Below, one piece after another: positions 34,794 to 45,492 of a stretch of 64,000 nt of DNA. Each line of letters opens with the position of its first letter. Within the stretch, counting starts at the first letter, position 1. The notes below the pieces were generated by a model. It was given only the letters and a program-made list of their open reading frames with translations, had not been told where the DNA came from and searched no databases. This DNA is from Gracilariopsis chorda (taxonomy: Eukaryota > Rhodophyta > Florideophyceae > Gracilariales > Gracilariaceae): assembly GCA_003194525.1 (NCBI GenBank), contig NBIV01000073.1, positions 1-64,000 of the forward strand, in the 5' to 3' direction. The position numbers and the translations under genes are program-made.

Positions 34794-35219
34794 ATGAATT
34801 TTTCAAGATATGTTTTTGTTGATCGGGTTGGGGATGTGCTCATGATCAGCCCATATCTGCCATTTGAAGCAGTGGCCGCTGCGGCAGAGAAGATGGGGTA
34901 TTGCGCCATTCCATTGCAGGAATGGTTGGAGCGGAATAATAATTCGCAACAAGTGGCCCCACAAAAGCCCGCCACCACGAAGTGCGACAAGCTCTACCTC
35001 AACGGGCTTCCCGGGCCCCTGTTCACCTTCAGCTCACTTAAAAACATATTCCACGATATGGGCTTAGAAGTTGTGAAGATATCCCTACGAGGTCGCAGGG
35101 GCCCGGAGGAACGTCTTTCGGCGGAGGTGACGCTCTGTAGCCCAAAACAGGCGTCTACAGCAATGAAAAGCGTCGACTGGTTCTCCTCTGTTGGTATAAC
35201 CATCAAAGAGGCTTGCTAA
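34794..35219 (+). CDS. 141-aa RRM-like protein, diverged paralogue
   Basis: About 60 % identical by eye to the array protein. Conserved blocks are AIPLQEWLERNN, the 18 residues DMGLEVVKISLRGRRGPE, and SAEVTLCSP; changes concentrate at residues 50-80. In the run GLEVVKISLRGRRGPE the two genes differ at nine bases and no amino acid, a pattern expected under purifying selection on the protein. The beta1 strand here is KLYLNGL, closer to the usual RNP2 form than the array version. One extra residue (C) ends the protein. Sequence similarity to the array extends upstream (33,958-34,560) but fades soon after the stop codon. Confidence 0.72.
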   Translation: MNFSRYVFVDRVGDVLMISPYLPFEAVAAAAEKMGYCAIPLQEWLERNNNSQQVAPQKPATTKCDKLYLNGLPGPLFTFSSLKNIFHDMGLEVVKISLRGRRGPEERLSAEVTLCSPKQASTAMKSVDWFSSVGITIKEAC

Positions 35220-35333
35220 TGGTTTCCCCTTGGCGCTCTACAAAGTGATAGTTATTGTAAAATGTGAATTTGTGTACGCTCTTGTTCGCCTGGTCAGGGG
35301 TTTTGGAAAGTAGGACACCTTGCAAATTATTCT

Positions 35334-35936
35334 CTAATTCTTCCTTCTACAAGTGTTCCTTTTGACAAGTAGTAGAGTTTCTTTGGCCAATCGAGACTTT
35401 CTATCCTTGAGGAAAATGTTCAGTAGTTTGGCCTCTGGCAGTTGTGTGTTCAGTGCAAAGGCCATCAGCGCTTTCTCCGAAGGAATGTGGTGCGTGCCGG
35501 TGCATGGTACCTGCTGTTGACACGAATAGCACACAGTTGCCTCCACACACGTTTTAACAATATGGTTGCATCTCCATTCGTGTAGGGGTGTCCCTCTGGG
35601 CCCCCATCCGTGACCCCCTCTGCATGCGTCTCTGCGTTTGACGAGGTAGTGTATCTGACAATTACATCGTGCTCCTACCTCTCCTCTGTGACGCGATCTT
35701 ATTACTGAACATACCTTTTTGGACTTCACACGCGCAGATAGCATGATGGAATTCACGCCAAGACAAGTTGCGTCGCTATCGTCGCGCGCTCGTTTCCGTC
35801 GCGAAGCAATGCATTCGGAGCTACGTCCCGCAACCACCGTCACTGGCCACGATTCTCTGACATGGGGGTGCCATTCCCGTCCAAGAACTTTGTGTGTGTG
35901 GGTTTTTACGGGCACGTGCCTCTGATTACGAGGCAA
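35334..35936 (-). CDS. Hypothetical protein, 200 aa
   Basis: Not recognised. The middle part is Cys/His-rich (CNC...C...C...C..C over residues 90-145), possibly metal-binding. One block, WRCNHIVKTCV.A.V..SCQQ, is preserved at the amino-acid level in the direct repeat at 33,345-33,405, where the frame is broken, which argues that this strand once coded. The N-terminal 15 codons overlap the inverted repeat at 35,889. No TATA box or clear start context is seen. It could be a fragment of an unknown transposon protein. Confidence 0.3.
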   Translation of the reverse strand: MPRNQRHVPVKTHTHKVLGREWHPHVRESWPVTVVAGRSSECIASRRKRARDDSDATCLGVNSIMLSARVKSKKVCSVIRSRHRGEVGARCNCQIHYLVKRRDACRGGHGWGPRGTPLHEWRCNHIVKTCVEATVCYSCQQQVPCTGTHHIPSEKALMAFALNTQLPEAKLLNIFLKDRKSRLAKETLLLVKRNTCRRKN

Positions 35937-36191
35937 CGGTACTAACTCTCTACAAGTAGAAGGCTAATAATCTATTCGACGGTTAAATTTCCCAAATAGA
36001 CACAATCGCACCTCCATTTGACTTCCTCATCCGGCGCAACTTCATAGTGTTTTATAGCCTTTTCGGAAGGTCGGCACACCTCGACGGGCGGAACTGCATG
36101 TGCTCTGAGCGGGGCTCGCGAGTACCTTGTAGTGGTCCCTCACCACAACGGTATCCACCGCAAAGCGATTTAGCATCGTGATTCCAGATGG
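35889..36191. repeat. Inverted repeat, right copy (about 300 bp)
   Basis: Partner of 33,635-33,909. Similarity begins at the GTGTGTGTGGGTTT stretch and ends near ATTCCAGATGG at 36,191. A short inverted repeat with divergence of this kind may be a pair of non-autonomous elements and not the ends of one transposon. Confidence 0.75.
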
Positions 36192-39100
36192 ACTACGACA
36201 CCAAGAACTTTGATCAACAACTTCGCATCAGCATTGTCTCCAGTCGTCAAAATCAACAGTACTGAAGACGATATTCCGGTGGCAATGAATGGCGTGGCGG
36301 TGACAAGCCAAAAATAAACAAAAGTGTGCCCTGCCTCGTAGCCATTATATGGGCACTAAACACCAAAACGACCAAAGTGGGCCTTCATACCACCGAAATA
36401 AACAGAAACAACACAAACACAGCAACCAAAGACCGGTATTATAACCATGACGAGTCCTAAAAGCCCAACAAAGAACCCTTAGGCGATGTAAACAACCTTT
36501 GTCAACAAACACAGCGGAATGAAAACCAAATAGAAAGATAGTCCAGCCGATCTTTGAGGCCAAAAACATTAACAAAAAAAGAAAACCTGCCACCAAGGCA
36601 AAAGCCTGATGTCACAGATGCCAAGACAAGAGAACCAAGCGCTACTTTACGAGCAGACCAAGATCGAGCCAAAGTGAAGAACTAAATCAGAACCAGAGAA
36701 ACATGGAAACAGTGTTTGATATACATTTTGGTGCCAGAACGACGGGCCAGCTTAGGTTGCAATGCTGGGAACCAAATCAGCAAACACCTACTCAACTCTA
36801 CAGAAGAGGCTGTTGAGTTTGAGCTGGGCTGGGGGCTGGAGTTGATTATTGAGGTTTAGTGGCTGGACTTGGAGCAGAGGTTAACTCCCGGCGCCTTTTA
36901 TAGCCAAAAACAACTATTGAATATGGTCTACTACTGCATAGTGCCATTTTCTGCCAGCTTGGCAGGAGACTTGAGTTACGTAACAATACGAACACACGGA
37001 CTGCACATGCCATCATCAATAATATTTTTTGGTACACAGTCGCCGTGCATCAGGTCACACGCTGTAAGAAAAAGTCACAGAAGTGGCATGGGTGTCCTTT
37101 TCACACTATGAGAGAATTAGTGTGACAAGTGCAGAGTTGAGAAGCCACCTGCGGCATGCTCCAATCGCTTTTCTTTCTCTTTCAGGTCGTTATTTGTACA
37201 TCCCAACTGATTTTTTATTGCGCCTTCCCTCTTGCCTCGCGTTTTCATCTCATATCTTCATCATTCGAGTCTTTCCTCCTTGTTCATCGACATGGTAGCC
37301 GTCGAATCCACGAAAAAAGACACTAACCAATCGAATAAATCCATGAACGAGGCTTCGGTTTGCCCGTCGTCGTCCACATCTTAGCCCTCATCCATCCTAG
37401 CCCGCTCGCGTCCTCTCGTGAATTCCCGAAGTACCGCAGAGGCTTCTGGGATGAGTAAAATGCCGCCGTATGGGGCTTCCGTGAGGTGCTACAGTACGTC
37501 ATAAAGGGCGCGGAGAAGAGCCGTACGTGCTCCGACTATGAACGTCGCTCCTACTCTCAGACTAAAGCCTCCCTTTTTTCTTCTTTCTCCTCATCACTAC
37601 TTCTTTCCACTGCCCTCTTGTGTTCGTCTCTCTCTGCAAAAGTACCTTGACAAACTATAAAAAGATACTAATCAAAGTTTTACAGAAACCCTTGTGAACG
37701 ATACTGACACAAAACAAATGCAAGTGCCGGCTGCGTTTGAGATACCGGTGATCTTTCACTTCCTGAGCTCCGCAGGGAATTGGGATGCTACTTTATGTAT
37801 AAGTACTTGAATCAATTGCGAAACTAAATTGCGTCTGGAGATCTTAGATGGTTCATGGATATTCAGCTGATATAGTAGATATCCATAATCTTTTGCGTGT
37901 TTGGACAGTATTACGTGAGAACTTAATCTTTCTTACGTAAGGCCGTAATCAGTGTTGAAGCCATTATATGAAAGTATGGGTCGGGTGGTAACAAATCTTG
38001 TAGTGCAGCTCGTAGCCCAAGCAGGGGTGACAGAAAGTACAACCGATATGCAAAAACGGCACAATCAACTGATACGTAGCTTAATGAGCAAATACAAACA
38101 CCTGTAGCCCTCAAACGGCTCAATTTGGCGAAAAGCTTAGTTTTGCAGAGCTATAATTACACCCTTTTAGTCCGAAAAGTCGAAACAGAATTTCTTAAGA
38201 ACTTTTATTCCAGAAGTGTTCAAAATGTGCCACAGTGCCGTCCAGGTCCACATGCCGCAGAAACAGCCTATGCACGATCAGTGCAGGCAGCGACAGAAAG
38301 GCGCAAGCAGGATCAAGGTACTCAGATTATAGACTCAACGGAAAGCTGAAAGAACACATCTGAGATGGTTGATAAGCAACCAGAACGATGATCACGATAT
38401 ACAGCTTCAGTCCACTAGGGACGAGCAACACCAAACAAGATTAATAACTTAGTCATGATCAGTATTGTAGCTACAACCACAACTAGGAAGATACACATAT
38501 GGCTACCACAGTCGTACTATAAAAAATAGCGAACAAACAGTGAATAAAAGTAATCCTCAACAAAAACATCAACTGTCCGCGCCTTCTATCTCTAAGCTAG
38601 AATTTCAAACAACGTGTAGAAGATATTTATTTAATTCTGGGACGGCGACGACGATGTCTCAATCTGAGTGAGCGATTTCGATCGATCGCATTGCTCTTTC
38701 CAGATCAAGATTCGTTTTCAGACTCTATGTAGTTGGTTTCAAGTTTGCTTTCAAGACTTTGTTATCGTTTAGATGTCTCAACGAAGCAGCGACGGCAATG
38801 TTGTTTGCATTTGAATTGGATCCGACGACAACCTGCCTATCTTTTCATGAAGCTATTTGTTCTACAAAAAATCCATCAACAACTCTCCACTTATATCCAA
38901 CGTCTTTTCAGAAAAACCAAACACTACAGAGTCTTTCGGAATGTCTCAACATCAACAAATCAATTGATCTCACTCGTCTCGTAAACTCAGATCCGTTTAT
39001 CTTGTAGACCCTGCTCATATCAGAAGCAATCAATCACTTTACAGTAAAGACGTATACTGCGGTGCTCAAAAATATTATCCACCCAAACTGCGACTTAGAG

Positions 39101-39264
39101 CATCTCGGATGCGAAGCAAATAGGAAAAAGAGTAAACAGTTTGAGCAACTTGTAATGCTGTGGTTGGCTGAACAAATATTTTCTGTTATTCTGTCCTGCC
39201 TCAAATTAGCACATCCACACCGGTGTCGGGAGTTCCTGTGAGACGGGAATGATCCTTTTAAGCC
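36192..39264. other. 3-kb region with no supported gene
   Basis: Only short open frames occur. One protein-like stretch is seen at 37,420-37,575 (+), where the frame FPKYRRGFWDE, a TAA-type stop, then NAAVWGFREVLQYVIKGAEK reads like an eroded coding exon. I cannot assign it. A 31-codon open frame starts at 37,292. No RNA gene or tandem repeat is seen. Confidence 0.4.
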
Positions 39265-40565
39265 ATGGATATTCTTCTCCACTTACTTGTACACGATGAC
39301 GAAGAGGCTGCCTTGCTCCTTCTCGAGAGCAGCAGCAGCGATAGCAGCGAAGGCGGTCCTCGTCAAGGATTCCGTCCAGGAAAAGCCGCAGACGTGCCGT
39401 GGGGCCGCAGAGTAGTATCTGTAGATCTATACCGCAATTGCTTCTCTACTGATCCCATATATAGTCCTACCGTGTTCACCCGCCGCTACCGCATATCCCC
39501 TGATGTGTTTCACCGCGTTGCTAGCGCAATTGAAGAGCACAACGTGTCTTTTACGCAAAGAACAGATGCGACGCACTTGCATGGCTTCACGACTTTGCTT
39601 AAGACAACTGAGGCGCTTCGCCTCTTGGCCTATGGTAGTGCGGCTGAATCAGTCGACGAATACGTTGGCATGTGGTATTCTACGGCTTTGAAGTGCATGA
39701 AGCACTTTGCCAAGGCGTTTGTAACCTGCTTCGGGGTCGAGTACCCTACCGATGAGGACATGCGTCATCTTCTTCGTCAAGGACAAGAGCGTGGTTTTTC
39801 CGGTATGTTGGGTTCTATAGACTGTTGCAAATGAAAGTGGAAAAACTGCCCGATTGCGCATCACGGGCAATACGAAGGTAAAGAAGGCCTTCTAACTATA
39901 ACGATGGAAACGATAGCTGATCGCCGTTTATGGATCTGGCATATGTTCTTTGGGATGCTAGGCTGCAACAATGACATCAATGTTCTTGATGCATCCCCTC
40001 GGAGCAACAAAATGGCATCAGGCAGAAACCCGCCGCCGGTGCAGTACGCAATTGCTGGTCAATCCCGCAGCTTACCTTACTGGTTGGCCGACGGTATATA
40101 CCCAAAGCAGCCCGTGTTTGTACAAACCGTGATATTTCCGTCGACAAGAAAGTAGCGTCTGATGCCTCGGTGCAAAGAAGCGGAACGGAAGGATGTAGAG
40201 CGTGCTTTTGGGGTCCTACAAGGAAAGTGGCATATACTAGCGCGACCGAGTAGGCTTTAAAGGAAAGATGTGATGAAGGATATTGTCAAATGCTGTGTTA
40301 TCATGCATGAAATGATGATTGAATGGCGAGGAGAAGGCTAGGTGGAACAGAGTGGAGTTCAGCAAGATAACCATACGGTTGTGGGGGAAGGCGCTGCTCC
40401 ATTGTGGATTCTAGAAAGGCATGGTGAAGGCGACGCTGCCCAGCTAGATCAGTTGGTGCCATTTGTGGCCTGCACAGGTTCATGCGGAATGAGACAGAGT
40501 ATTACGAAACTAGGGGACTGGTAATGGAACACTTTTGGCGGCATTCTGGTGAAACGGAATCGTAG
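39265..40565 (+). pseudogene. PIF/Harbinger transposase, decayed
   Basis: Cut-and-paste DNA transposase of the HARBI1/ALP1 type (DDE_Tnp_4). Seen in order: an acidic N-terminus, RYRISPDVFHRVASAIEEH, ALRLLAYGSAAESVDEY (helix-turn-helix region), GMLGSIDC (first catalytic Asp), KNCPIAHHGQYEGKEG and MFFGMLGCNNDINVL (second Asp), then RKDVERAFGVLQGKW (catalytic Glu). One frame runs through, with stops at 39,832 (TGA where the family has Trp), 40,153 (TAG), 40,258 (TAA) and 40,339 (TAG). A frameshift near 40,470 then moves the C-terminal end (about 40,479-40,565) to another frame. The catalytic residues survive, so inactivation looks fairly recent. It faces the Myb-like gene at 40,913-41,938, the usual partner. 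I could not find terminal inverted repeats. Confidence 0.85.
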
Positions 40566-40912
40566 AGAGCGCGAACTTCGCGCCCAGAAGTACAAGCGTG
40601 TCGTTCACAGAGGGTTTGTGGAGCCGTTGCAAAGGTAGTGGTGTCGTCAGAATGCCGGAACACGCTTTACTTCCAAAGCTACAGGAAAACTACGGTCTGA
40701 AAGCATCAGGCATCCTTCCCGCTTTCGTTGGCATCTTCCGACACACTGTTTACCTCCTGTGGCACATCCGGCGCGGTCTTACGGAGCTCCGTCAGAGCCC
40801 TATAGCCCATAATGTTAAAGTATTCAACAGATTCTGTCTTGTCACAACCTTCCGGAGCGTTTGTAAAAAACAATATCTCATATTGGCACTTAAGGGCAGC
40901 GTTGCGCTCTAC
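40566..40912. other. Convergent intergenic gap of Harbinger element
   Basis: Between the two convergent element genes. The open frame at 40,598-40,927 (+) has no recognisable features and is not called. Confidence 0.4.
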
Positions 40913-41938
40913 CTAGGCGGCAACTGACTCTTCCGCAAGACGCATTTTCTTCTCCGTTTGCTTGAACTTCCTCAAAAGCTCCTTCGCCTTCCTTCGTCCC
41001 GTCGGACGAATTTTCTGCTCAGCATCCTTTTCGTCGCTTTCCGTTTTATCTGAAGAAAGGGTACCGTTTTCGAGTTTGATGACTGAGTCTTCAGGCGACG
41101 AACCCCGCACATTCCCGTCCCCGGTTCTACATCCTCTTTCCCCAGCCATGGTATTCTCGTACGCACACTTGTATTTGTCCAAGTTGCGCAACACCTTCCA
41201 GGCCAAGTAGGGCTTAAATGGAGGACCACAGTCCTCGCTGACGTGGTTCATGTTTATTCCGTTGGAGACAGCAGTGCTCATCTTGATGATGTCTTCGGGA
41301 GAAACACCCGTGATGTCTTGGCGGACGAGGCGGGCGTTACATCCATTAAACATCATACATTCTTTGTGTATGATCTTGCACCGGGCCTATATGGAAGAGA
41401 CGGGGCGTTCCACTCTGTTTGCAGGCTTGAGAGTATCACTGTAAAGCTCTGTGACGGCTACATAGAAGGCATCGCCGTTCTGCTGTGTGCGAACAATAGA
41501 GTTTTCCGATACTTTGACCCAAGCTTTCGCAATAGACTCTTCTTCGGCTGGGGTGAAACTGGAACCACACACAATCTTTTTTTTGGAAATGTCCGAAACA
41601 GTCATGAGAGGATGGCAATACAAATCTTTCTTGTTACAGACAGGTGGTGAATCAAATATGGGCAAGAGGGGTACTTTAGGAGGGTAGCGAGTGACTATGT
41701 ACATCCTGGTTTGGGTGTCTCCGTCACTTGCCCCCATCCGCCAACAGGCGTTTCGGTTGCTACGTCTCTCTTGGCGGCAAAATGCACCATCCACAATGAG
41801 CCAAGTGGAAACTTTTTGCTCCAGCGTGCCGTGAGCAAAGAGGCAAATGGGTAAGATTTGCTCTCTAAATTCTGCGAAGACTTTTTTTTCCTCCTGATTT
41901 TTACCCGGTGGGGTGGTCCTTGGATCAAAAATGACCAA
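40913..41938 (-). pseudogene. Myb/SANT-like Harbinger partner protein, one stop
   Basis: PIF/Harbinger elements encode a second, Myb-like DNA-binding protein that helps the transposase enter the nucleus and bind DNA. Seen: SSFTPAEEESIAKAWVKVSE with VRTQQNGDAFYVAVTELY (trihelix/SANT-like, about residues 125-165), then KIIHKECMMFNGCNARLV, PYLAWKVLRNLDKY, and a basic IRPTGRRKAKELLRKFKQTEKK coiled coil near the end, as in plant NAM-associated C-terminal proteins. The two halves are in one frame, separated by a single TAG at 41,387-41,389. The N-terminal 110 residues are less typical, so the true start may be internal. Apart from the stop the frame is undamaged over 340 codons. Confidence 0.75.
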
Positions 41939-42357
41939 AATTTGCTGATTTGATTGTTTGATGGCAGCCGGTGGAGATGCTCTTACAACAAAACGCTATT
42001 TCTATCGACCTTTTCATCGCTGGTTACATTCAGCGATGTTTTTTGGCGGGTACAAGGTCAGGAAAGAGACAAAAGATGAGAAATTTGCTTTCCATGGTGC
42101 TCATCATATTTCCAAGCTCCAAATCAGAACTAGATTTATCCCGCTGGTTTATTAGTTGATGGGATCATATCAAGCTGAATGTGACCCAATATCCTCTCAA
42201 AATCCTTCCAGTGAGAAGATCAATCAAATATCCGCGAACCCCAACCTACTGCTTCCCGGACGCGACATTGGCATTGATGATGCAGACTCAGCTTGCTGAG
42301 TGACAGACACCACTGTTTAATTCGTATGAAGAGCCCATGAGTAGCACAGGAAAGCAG
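41939..42357. other. Intergenic, edge of Harbinger element
   Basis: Upstream of the Myb-like gene, where the right end of the element should lie. I looked for an inverted match to 38,600-39,264 and did not find one. No gene is seen. Confidence 0.35.
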
Positions 42358-44590
42358 TTATAGAGAAATGAGACGATTGGGAAATTGAAGAGCATGCAAA
42401 GAGAGGAAATTTTGGGAATTATTACCGCGACCATTTAACCTTGAGGCTATTTCTAGCTTCTTCCTTTCATATGGCATAAAGACTTCACCATCCTTCTGCT
42501 CCTGAAGTAAAGACTGTTCTTCCTGCTCCTCTCTCGATTTAGTGTCAAGAATACCGAGACCATCGGCTGTGGACACCCTCTTAGAAATAACAGAAAGATA
42601 ATTAAAGATTACAGAACCAATACCTTGGTTTTTCACGGCCATTGAGGCTTCTTGCCAGGATTGGCGTCCAATACCCTGAGAAGCCTCTCAGGGCCGATGA
42701 GTACAACCCCATTTCCCAACTCTTAAAATAAGGGTAGTGGTTCCATTGTTTGGAAACCGCGTTTGGCGAATGAGAATGAAATCCAGGCCTGAGATGTCGG
42801 GGAGATACAGCCAACGTTTGCAGCGCAAGAATTTGTGAAAGCTCGATTCTCTTCCTGTGATTGCTCTGCGAATAGCAAAGAAACATGCTTTTTGAATGCC
42901 CGCCTGAGTAGTTTTTGGACTATCTGGACAGTTGTTCAGTCCATTCTCTCAAGTTTGTTTTATCGCGTAGTCACATTGCTTCCACAAAACGGTCACAAAG
43001 TTAAACGAGGTTCATTGAGACTGCTAATGTTTTGAAGACAAAGAACTGCAGTTGGACGATGCAGTGACCCAGCCTGACGACAAGGCCCATAGGTCCCACA
43101 GTTCCAAGAGTTTTGTTGTTTGCATCGGCAATATCGAGCTACGGTATTGAACAAGTTAGAGACTGGAGTTGCGAGGGCGGTAACGCTTGTACCAAAACGT
43201 TGAGGTCACCGACCGTATTTAGAACGGACAATTGTCTGGTCATGAACTGGTTACAGATACCCAGGTCGGCGTAGAACTCGTAATTTGGTTTAGCCATGAC
43301 CAGGACTCTGTCCAGGATGTGGGGGGTCTTAGACAGTACTCACGGCCGACGAAGAACATTGAGCTGTTCTGAGTCCACTTCTCTGTTGTATCCATGTTTC
43401 TAGTGAGTATTTTGACCAGGGAGCGAGGTTGGGACGACTTGGGCGCCCATGAATTCGACCCGGAGTTCCCCTTTCGACGAAAAGAGACCCCCATGCTCAG
43501 GTTTTGGCAGCGATACCGCTGTGCGTCAGATCCGAAGACCCAGCAACAGCAGTATTCTTTCTATGCTAGCGGAGTTGATTCTCAACTTCCATGAGCCTAG
43601 CATCCGTCACTGCGGTCGATTGCACTTCCAAAGCGGCGTTTGAAGCCTTTCCTTTCTCAAAAGATGTGGCAGCTCCTTTCAGTTGCGGTCAGCTCCTCAC
43701 AATTGAGGATCACTTTTGCCACTTTCCTCCACGAAGGAGCACACTGAGGAACAAAATGACCGTGCTTGTAGCAATGGTTGCCTGTGAGACAACAGAGAAG
43801 CTCCGCATTGATCAGTTTGCGTTTCTTTTGTGTTCTTCGAACCGGGAAGTTGGTACCTAGGTCCCCCGATATCGAGTACTGCTATCGCCGGGAAATGAAT
43901 ACTAGATTATAATGCTGGGTCAGACTCTTCACCACATTTTTGAATTGTGGAAGGTAGCTCCGTAGTCGACAGGGAGGTCTGACTTTATACCAAGTGCAAA
44001 TGGTCATATTCACCTTGGTCTGAGCGATGTGTTATAGTTAAGGACGGTGCGTTTCCCTCCAAGTGAAGGGCGTTGCATGATCGCCGCTTTAGTCCCTTCC
44101 GAGCCCGAAGCGCGTCTCCCTAGACATGAGCAAACTGCACTAATTGCAGGTAGGTGATCTTTCACTCATCGTTACGGTAAAGAGGAATCAGTACCCTTAT
44201 ATAGAAGTCCAAACCATCGACAGACATGGTACATCCCTCAGATGCAGGGTAAACATTACGGCATTGGTGTAATTACTTGTTGAGCCGTGTTCAGTAAGCA
44301 GTGTCCCACCCGTCAGACGCTTCCTTGTTGTCTCGCAGTGGAAAGGTAGCCGTTTGGATAGCATTTTCTATCCCATCGGGCCTTAGAATATACTGCACAA
44401 CCTCAGGCTAGCAGACAACTCCCTCAGAGGCTTGCGAGTACCAACAAACCGAGGTATATCGGTCCTCGGCTATCCTCCTTAGGAAGTAAAATATCGCGAT
44501 GTATGCTTGGGAATCAGGTATTCCCAGAATATCTGGGTCTGCGACGAAGCGGGTAAGAAAGTCCAAGACTACTTTCTACAAGGCAACTGT
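42358..44590 (-). pseudogene. Decayed gag-protease relic of gypsy element
   Basis: On the minus strand, heavily broken frames match the retrotransposon at 46,583-58,094 in the same order. About 44,560-44,080 matches the capsid segment (DILGI.DSQAYI...FYFLRRIAEDRYTS, ...ASEG...VQYILR). About 43,850-43,730 matches the zinc-knuckle segment (CYKHGHFVPQC). About 43,330-43,040 matches the protease segment (DRVLVMAKPNYEF.A.LGI, FMTRQLSVLNT). About 42,780-42,620 matches the protease-RT linker (LGNGVVL..P..L.RVLDANPG). Stops and frameshifts are frequent, so this is an old 5'-half copy. No LTR was recognised. It borders the Harbinger element. Confidence 0.7.
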
Positions 44591-45492
44591 ACTCATATGA
44601 CTCCAAATGTACTCATGTGAGTCCAAACTTTAAAAAAATAGTGTTGTTCGTAAAGTGCGTGGATTTCCCGATTCTCGCTGTGAAATTTTTTGCAGCAGTT
44701 TACACGTGCCCAGTCTGACAACAAGATTTGTCAAACCCACAAAGCTTCGAAAACTAGCAGGCGTGTGAGTTTCCCTCTCGCCGCCCTGTCTGAACCCCAC
44801 CCGTCACTGCATGTGCAGCCACCGCCCTGACACAGTCAGAACGTTTTCATTCCCCACCCTGACAAAATCACACCTTCTACATCGTCGCATCGCGACCTAT
44901 CTAAGTCTGCACGCCTCACCCCGCTCACAACTTCTGGGCTCCCTACTCTGCTACAGTCGCTGAGTCTCCACTCCGACGGCTCCACCATAGTCATTGGACG
45001 TTTACTACCACCCCGCGGCAATTGTCACCAAGTTTCAAATGGCACCCCGCTACAACCGTTAAAAAGGCTCCACCCTCCACCGTATCGTTCACCAATGGTT
45101 TAGTAATAGCTTTCTGACGCTTCCTCTCGCTTTCGCAGTTAGGGGCTAAAATTCAGGCTATAATCCAGCTGTGGGTTTGGTAGTGTCTGGTGTTGATGTC
45201 AACAGCAGATGTGGATTTCAACATCAGCACGCAGTAGAAATTGTTAAACAATATCGTGGTTTGCAACTTTGTGGACAGCATTCTAATCTCCGATTTGCCA
45301 AAAAAACTAACGGACTTTGCGGACAACTCTAATATTTCACTAAACTTACTTCACCAACATGAGAACCCTCTCCGCCCATTGTCCAAAGAAAAGTCCTTGC
45401 CATCAGTTCCAAGCAAAAACCACAGGTCTGTTCCAACCAACAAGTCCAACATTCCCAAACTGTGGCTCTATATACTCTAAATCCCCGAAATA
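44591..45492. other. Intergenic, nothing recognised
   Basis: Low-complexity C-rich stretches near 44,780-45,060 and no supported gene. The 5' end of the minus-strand gag relic or the leader of the piggyBac gene may lie here. Confidence 0.35.

Noticed and set aside
40598-40927. 109-codon plus-strand frame between the Harbinger genes
   Set aside because: No domain; it overlaps the end of the better supported Myb-like gene on the other strand.
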